Assembly: GCA_004352715.1 (NCBI GenBank)
Contig: SCFE01000111.1
Coordinates: forward strand, 502,580 to 566,579
Length of the DNA: 64,000 nt
Direction of reading: 5' to 3'
Source: Hofstenia miamia
Lineage: Eukaryota > Xenacoelomorpha > Acoela
In this document: one piece after another, positions 59,178 to 64,000 of the stretch
Numbering within the stretch: position 1 is the first letter of the stretch
Layout of the letters: each line of letters starts with the position of its first letter
The notes under the pieces: model-generated
Seen by the model: only the letters and a program-made list of their open reading frames with translations
Databases searched by the model: none
What the model was told of the DNA's origin: nothing
Position numbers and translations under genes: made by a program

Positions 59178-59402
59178 TCAACAGTAGTCATTAATTAGTT
59201 GATGATCAAAGAAATCGATGTCACTAATTACTGTTTCCCCTGTGCAGGAACTTGAAATCAAAGAATCGGCTTCAGCAATTATAGTAATTACAGCAACCCC
59301 ATGAACTTGCTTGATTGGGCAATTAAGTAAACAAATTTTCAACTGATCAGTTATGATAATTGTATGCTCATCACACAGTTGCAATAATTTTGAGTCATGC
59401 AA
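59178..59402 (-). other. Unrecognised 74-codon ORF between Ginger N-terminus and right end
   Basis: The minus-strand frame (HDSKLLQLCDEHTIIITD) lies inside the element's right flank. It has no recognisable domain and may be untranslated leader sequence. Confidence 0.25.
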
Positions 59403-59602
59403 TAAATATGTAATTCATCTGATAGACATAAATTTTAAAATCAGACATTAAAAATCCAATAATAACACATCTAAGTAAATTGATAAACGAAACAGTGTGC
59501 TAGCCAATTAGTGTAAGACATGGAAATTACAGCCATTTCACGAAAAGGCTAAAAATCTTATCCATTTCATTAAACGGCTGATTTCACAGATTGGCTGTAA
59601 CA

Positions 59603-60314
59603 CACACACACACACACGTATATATATATATATATATATATATAAATATACATGTTATATATATATATATATTCCGATTGAAAAACAAAATATTTTTCAT
59701 GGTCCATTGGGGTTGAGCAATAGTGTCTAGTGAATGATCAAAGTTAGCATCAAAGTGTTCGACTTAATTAATATTAGGTTGGTAGCCTCTCCCTGCTGAA
59801 TGTAAGATTAAGATTAGATGGTTTATATTTTTCAACATAAGTTCACTTTCTAGTCATTCTTAAAAAGTATGTTAAAACCTCATTATATTCAAGTTGGTAA
59901 ATTTAACTTCATACTATCATTCAAATGATAGTTGACAGACATTGTTTCTTGAATTTAATTACATCAGCATTAATTGGGTAATATACTATACTATAGTATA
60001 CTATAATTATATTTATTAGTTGTTAGCCAATGCGTCTCAACTCGACTCGAGAACCGACTTGCCTCGAATTTTAAAAGACCAACCCGACTCGAATATATAA
60101 TATCCCGAGTCGCAGGGTCCTAATTTCTTTTCGTTTTAATTTTAGAATGTATGTCTAAGGTGGCCTTTCAATAAATAACTTTATTCAAATTGTGATAAAT
60201 CTGATAAGAAAACAGTGAAATGCAACTTTTAAACAGAAAAATGTTAAAATTAATATTTCTTCTCAAATCACTCAAAAAAAAAATTCGGTACAAAAAAGAA
60301 ATGAAATAAATAAC
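59603..60314. other. (CA)n/(TA)n microsatellites; no gene recognised
   Basis: (CA)n at 59602-59616 runs into (TA)n at about 59620-59672 with interruptions. At 60031-60120, ACTCGACTCGA-like and CCCGACTCGAA/CCCGAGTCG motifs repeat in both orientations; they may mark the end of a small element. Confidence 0.6.
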
Positions 60315-60519
60315 CTGTGAGAAGACTCTCTTGGACCACGCGGTCTCATTATTCTTTGCTGTTGATGATAGTTGTAAAAAGGTTGCTGCGATGTATTGCA
60401 GGAGGAAGCGGCACTGCTAGACTGGGAAAAGTTTTGTTGGGTTGAGTTTGCATTATAAGGCATCTGAGATGGTTGTTGATTGCCGAGTGGGTAACTAGCC
60501 TGATTAGAACTGACATTTG
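60315..60519 (-). CDS. Candidate internal exon of a Q/S-rich protein
   Basis: On the minus strand an acceptor-like TTTGTTTAG precedes 60519 and a donor CACAG|GTTATT follows 60315. The 205-bp exon enters in phase 1 and leaves in phase 2. The frame reads SSNQASYPLGNQQPSQM, then FSQSSSAASSCNTSQQ, YNYHQQQRIMRPRGPRE. Rich in Q, S, N and P, it looks like a disordered region of a nuclear or RNA-associated protein. The terminal exon at 46860-47005 may belong to the same transcript. I do not recognise the family. Confidence 0.55.
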
Positions 60520-60985
60520 CTAAACAAATTCTTACGATAAAACACAAGTTCAAAAACGTCACTTTAGTAAAATTATTAATACAATACTGTAGAAATGAAT
60601 ATTGAATAAATTCTTAGTAAAATTCCATTTAAGAAAACTATTTCAATTGGGGAATAAACAGCCATATATTAACCTATAAACACTATAAAGAGATCTAGGT
60701 CAAAATAGCGTATGCAATGCTAATTGGAAAACGCATGCTTTCCTCTTGTTCATGAAGCAATTTGTTTGGTTTAAAGAAGGACTGTCTAACAACACCGTGA
60801 CGCTGAAAAGGATATTTAAATACAAAACTAAGTAGACTGCAGGAGCAATATTAATCGGATAATAACAAAAAATGCTAAACCTGCCCGGTTTAAACCGGTC
60901 TAAAACTGGTCAAATAAAGACAGTGAATGACAAAACTCATAAGTAACTTAATTGAATTTTGATGAAATTTATAATTATTAAATAT
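60520..60985. other. No gene recognised; possible intron
   Basis: AT-rich flank. CCGGTTTAAACCGG, a 14-bp palindrome, lies near 60884-60897. Confidence 0.4.
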
Positions 60986-61565
60986 AATCTCCAAAATTTC
61001 AAAAGTATATGCAACTGGATAAAAATGGGGATTTATTTGAGAATATTTTTTCAGTAATTGACATAATTGCATCAATTGTAAAGGTGATGGTTGATTTGTA
61101 TGTGCAGTATTTTTTAAAATAATTTAGTAAAAGGGTGCGTTATTCAGATTTGCCTATAATTTTTCGTAATAAGGGGATCTCCATTTTTATATAAAGATTT
61201 TATATCTGATTTTTTCATTATCCCCTGAAATTCGTTTTTAACTATGCATTGATTAATTGCAAATGATAAGTGGTCGCCAAATATATGAAAAAAATCATAA
61301 TAATAAAGAAAGGTAAATGAATCAAATCTGAAGATTTATTGACGTCTAAATTTCGTACAATAACTTCTAATTCTTTTAAGGTAGAAAACTTAAATTGCAA
61401 CGTCGACTTATTTCTGATAGAGGAATTTTAGGAAAATTGAAGTTACTTAATTCTTTAAATTTAAGCATTTCTAGGTCGATTCTCTTTCCAAAATAACTCG
61501 TCATATTGATACCCTGCTGCATTGAAATATATAATTCTTTAAAAAGCATTTAAAAATCTTCATTA
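60986..61565 (-). pseudogene. LINE RT relic (copy I)
   Basis: The minus strand reads TLKELEVIVRNLDVNKSSD (about 61325-61380), LINQCIVKNEFQGIMKKSD and LYKNGDPLITKNYRQI (about 61140-61260), then FTIDAIMSITEKIF (about 61040-61085). The last block matches LINE copy B (STLDAILSITEQI), so it is the same or a sister family. Stops and the loss of the palm (motif A onwards) mark it as a fragment. Confidence 0.65.
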
Positions 61566-61928
61566 AGCAAAAACATATTTCTGTAAAATCATTGCTAGAA
61601 TACAAACTGCATAAGGATGACAATGCGATAACTCATTACTGAAGTAGTACTATACTAATTTATTCATAGCATGCAAGATTTGTTTTTGTAATTTATGTAC
61701 TTTTGTGTATATGTGTTGTATCATGGACTCCTAAATTATTATATTATAATAATCTAAGAGTTTATGGTTGTGTGAATTTATTGATTATATATATATNNNN
61801 NNNNNNNNNNNNNNNNNNNNNNNNNNNNNNNNNNNNNNNNNNNNNNNNNNNNNNNNNNNNNNNNNNNNNNNNNNNNNNNNNNNNNNNNNNNNNNNNNNNN
61901 NNNNNNNNNNNNNNNNNNNNNNNNNNNN

Positions 61929-61960
<32 letters not shown>

Positions 61961-63700
61961 CCTTTTTTCATGTATATATTTAACTAGGAAAATGTTTTGA
62001 TGGTCAACCGGTTTTGGTTGACACTGGTCGTGTCGACAATTTTCCGACCGGTTTACACCTATGATTTATAGCACTATTAATTTGATTGAAATTTTTGTGA
62101 GGAATATCTTTAATGGAATATTTTATCGAAAGATGTAATAAACTATGTTTACTTATTAAAATTATAGTTATCTCAGAAAATTAATAAATACATTGCCTAT
62201 AAAAAATAGAACATGTGAAGAATATAGGCACCCTTCTTCACAAAATATTTTGCAATGATTAACGATTTTTACATTTCAAATTTAGTTTTAATTTTCCAAA
62301 TTCAACCTGCGTCCCTTTGAAGGCAGTCCATATATTTAGATGGTATGCAAAATATATCGAAACAATCGAATTCAGAATGAAAATTTTCGGTTGGATGCAG
62401 GGGGTGGGGGTAGAAATATTGACATTAGAAACTTGCTACAATCCCATTATATTGATGAAATTACAACAAGCATACTAAGGGGAACTTATAAGATATTTTA
62501 AAATTAGCTAAAACAACTCTAAAAGGAAAATGATTTTTTCAAAAGTTTCCTCATCTTTTTAACGAAAGAAAGCTTGGAATTTCAACATTTGGTTTTGGCA
62601 GAGACGGAGCAGGCGCGGAGCCAGAAAATTTGGTATGATACAAGGTTGAAATTTTTTCTGTGATTTTCTACATATAAAAGGCTTCAAAAAATTCCAACAG
62701 TTTAAATGGATAGAAGGTGCCTTTTGAGTGAACGCTCATTATGCAAATTACATCCCAAAAACTAAAAATGAATTTCAAATCAACATTTTGGGCATTGAAT
62801 GGAAAGATGCCAACTTTTATAATATAAATTCTCTACGGGAAAAATGAAACAGCTAAGATATTTCCAAGCTTGTAGGATGCTAACCAAAAAAATCTATTTC
62901 TAATTCCAAGTGTATTAAGTTTGCATTGTATCAGGCAAAATGAGAGTGAATATCGTAGGTATTTACTAAAACTATTTTTTCGAGGCCAACGTTAAATGTC
63001 AAAACTAGAAAGACATTGTCATTCAAATTTAAATGCAGGAGAAAATATTTCTTTCAATTGACGTCATTAATAAATGGCAGAACCGGTATTTTCATCAACG
63101 CGCGTTTAGTGTAGGTGTACTGTTGGCCACGAGTAGAATTTATTTTAGAAAAATGTTCTAATTTTAAATTAAGAACTAGGACTTGAACTTTTTGTTGAAT
63201 ATTAATTGATTTTTTATTACTAATAGTTGCTGTAGCCCGCTTCCTCCTTGGAATTCCTTTCAATGGATGTTAATCATTCCAAGCTTCTACAATCACTAGT
63301 GAAAATGCAATATACCATCACATTTTAAAATTCAAATAGATAATAATAATTAAATACCTACAGTCCATTATTATTGAAAAAAGAACTACAAATTGTATAA
63401 ATTAAGCGTCAAAAGAAAAAATTATATTAAAAAACATTTACAAAAATTCAAGTAATTCATTGTAATTAATGTTCTTGCCAAACAAAAGTCTTTAGAATAC
63501 TTTTAATTTTAGGTTGTCAACTGTCATTTCTGTAAATATCATGAGAAACTCACGACTCACACAATGTAATATACCCACCGTAACAGAAGCAACGGTGTTA
63601 TCTCACGTGTATGCAATATTTGCAAACCAGATAAATATCCTATAGTAAGCTTCTCTCCAACCAGATTTATTACATCCTTTTTCACAAAGTAACAATTTCC
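61566..63700. other. No gene recognised; (TA)n and 132-N gap
   Basis: (TA)n flanks the gap at 61797-61928. A minus-strand open frame at 63054-63263 (GIPRRKRATATISNKKS) has no supporting splice sites. GGTCAACCGG / CCGACCGG-like repeats lie at 61998-62050. The rest is AT-rich. Confidence 0.5.
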
Positions 63701-63892
63701 TCAGGAGGAAACTTCTCGAAGTGATATAATTAGACCTAATTGTTGGTCAACTTCATCTCTACTATCTAGAAAATGAAAAACATGAGATATTGCTGTGATG
63801 TCTGATGATCTTTTCATCCAATTAAGAACACTTGGAATACTTGGTACATTATTAATGACGGAATTGGCTGATAGGGCAGCTCGATAATCAAA
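63701..63892 (-). CDS. Candidate exon, probably terminal, of an unknown gene
   Basis: On the minus strand the acceptor GACTCTTGTAG precedes 63892. The frame enters in phase 0 and stays open for 63 residues (FDYRAALSANSVINN, SVLNWMKRSSDITAIS, DEVDQQLGLIISLREV) before TGA at 63701-63703. Composition is that of an ordinary folded protein. The same frame continues open for about 50 codons after the TGA, so this could also be a disabled exon. Upstream exons lie beyond the window. No family is recognised. Confidence 0.5.
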   Translation of the reverse strand, partial: FDYRAALSANSVINNVPSIPSVLNWMKRSSDITAISHVFHFLDSRDEVDQQLGLIISLREVSS

Positions 63893-64000
63893 CTACAAGA
63901 GTCAATTTATTATCAATGAATTACTTCGACAAATATTTTTAGCTAAAAACAATTCTTCTCAAAAATTTTTTGTTCAAAGAAATGTAAAAAACAAAAGGGA

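Larger units (their letters stand above)
53945..59602 (-). mobile_element. Ginger-type DNA transposon, about 5.7 kb, with iterated terminal motifs
   Basis: Both ends begin with TGT read inwards: TGTAAAAAAATTTCACATAA at 53945 and, reversed, TGTTACAGCCAATCTGTGAA from 59602. Each end carries repeats of AGCC..TTT..TGAAATGGC: three at about 53990-54080 and two, inverted, at 59527-59580. The minus strand between encodes an integrase-like transposase (58080-59089) and its C-terminal tail (54275-54660). An Ala/Thr-coding minisatellite lies at 57640-58070. Three gaps (55427-55767, 55986-56985, 57876-58014) interrupt it. The fit to Ginger1/KRBA2-like sequences rests on remembered domain layout. Confidence 0.8.

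Noticed and set aside
63701-63703. Selenocysteine codon
   Set aside because: No cysteine homologue or stem-loop could be shown; an ordinary stop or a disabling mutation is simpler.
1-64000. CRISPR arrays, bacterial operons or defence systems
   Set aside because: No regular spaced repeats and no prokaryotic gene layout; the window is animal DNA.

Overview
The window is AT-rich animal DNA. It has long intergenic and intronic stretches, many (TA)n microsatellites, a dense and mostly decayed transposon load, candidate spliced exons and a TRIM (RING/B-box) gene. I see no bacterial operons, ribosome binding sites, CRISPR arrays or rRNA. The mix of Penelope-like, CR1/Jockey-type LINE, Ginger, piggyBac, P/THAP, Tc1/mariner and Gypsy elements suggests an invertebrate metazoan; I cannot name the taxon from sequence alone. 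Assembly gaps of N interrupt the window at 1805, 8802, 22209, 34384, 39228, 42170, 45075, 50030, 55427, 55986, 57876 and 61797, plus single Ns at 30419, 41014 and 43642.

Layout. 1-2.5 kb: tRNA-like SINE piece, Gypsy pol relic (minus), P-element/THAP relic (plus). 4.8-8.1 kb: two head-to-tail LINE copies (minus). 8.1-8.8 kb: first copy of a palindrome-rich repeat. 9.8-11.7 kb: one plus-strand LINE 3' end and two minus-strand LINE relics. 12.5-14.7 kb: decayed piggyBac. 14.7-16 kb: two Penelope-like fragments in inverted orientation. 16.7-19.9 kb: Gypsy pol relic (plus). 21-22 kb: another LINE. 25.1-26.4 kb: Tc1-like DD34E element with recognisable ends. 26.6-29.5 kb: candidate exons of an unrecognised minus-strand gene. 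29.7-32.1 kb: LINE endonuclease relic, then the most complete copy of the palindrome-rich element. 33.7-34.4 kb: TRIM gene, cut by a gap. 37.5 kb: weak LINE relic. 40.2 kb: C-terminal end of an unrecognised protein. 40.9-45.4 kb: a LINE split by a Penelope-like element with a 14-bp target duplication. 46-46.6 kb: 578-bp Tc1-like relic with terminal inverted repeats. 46.9 kb and 60.3 kb: glutamine-rich minus-strand exons. 47.65-47.9 kb: a GC-richer, hairpin-rich block. 52.7-53.9 kb: DD41D mariner-like relic. 53.9-59.6 kb: a Ginger-type (integrase-like) DNA transposon with repeat-bearing ends and a coding minisatellite. 61-61.6 kb: LINE relic. 63.7 kb: a likely minus-strand exon.

The genes form no pathway. 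The window is best read as a few host exons embedded in, and separated by, nested transposon copies of different age. The points most worth following up are the palindrome-rich element present in two inverted copies, the nested Penelope-in-LINE insertion with a hammerhead-like motif at its 3' end, the Ginger element with iterated motifs in its ends, and the hairpin-rich block at 47.7 kb.
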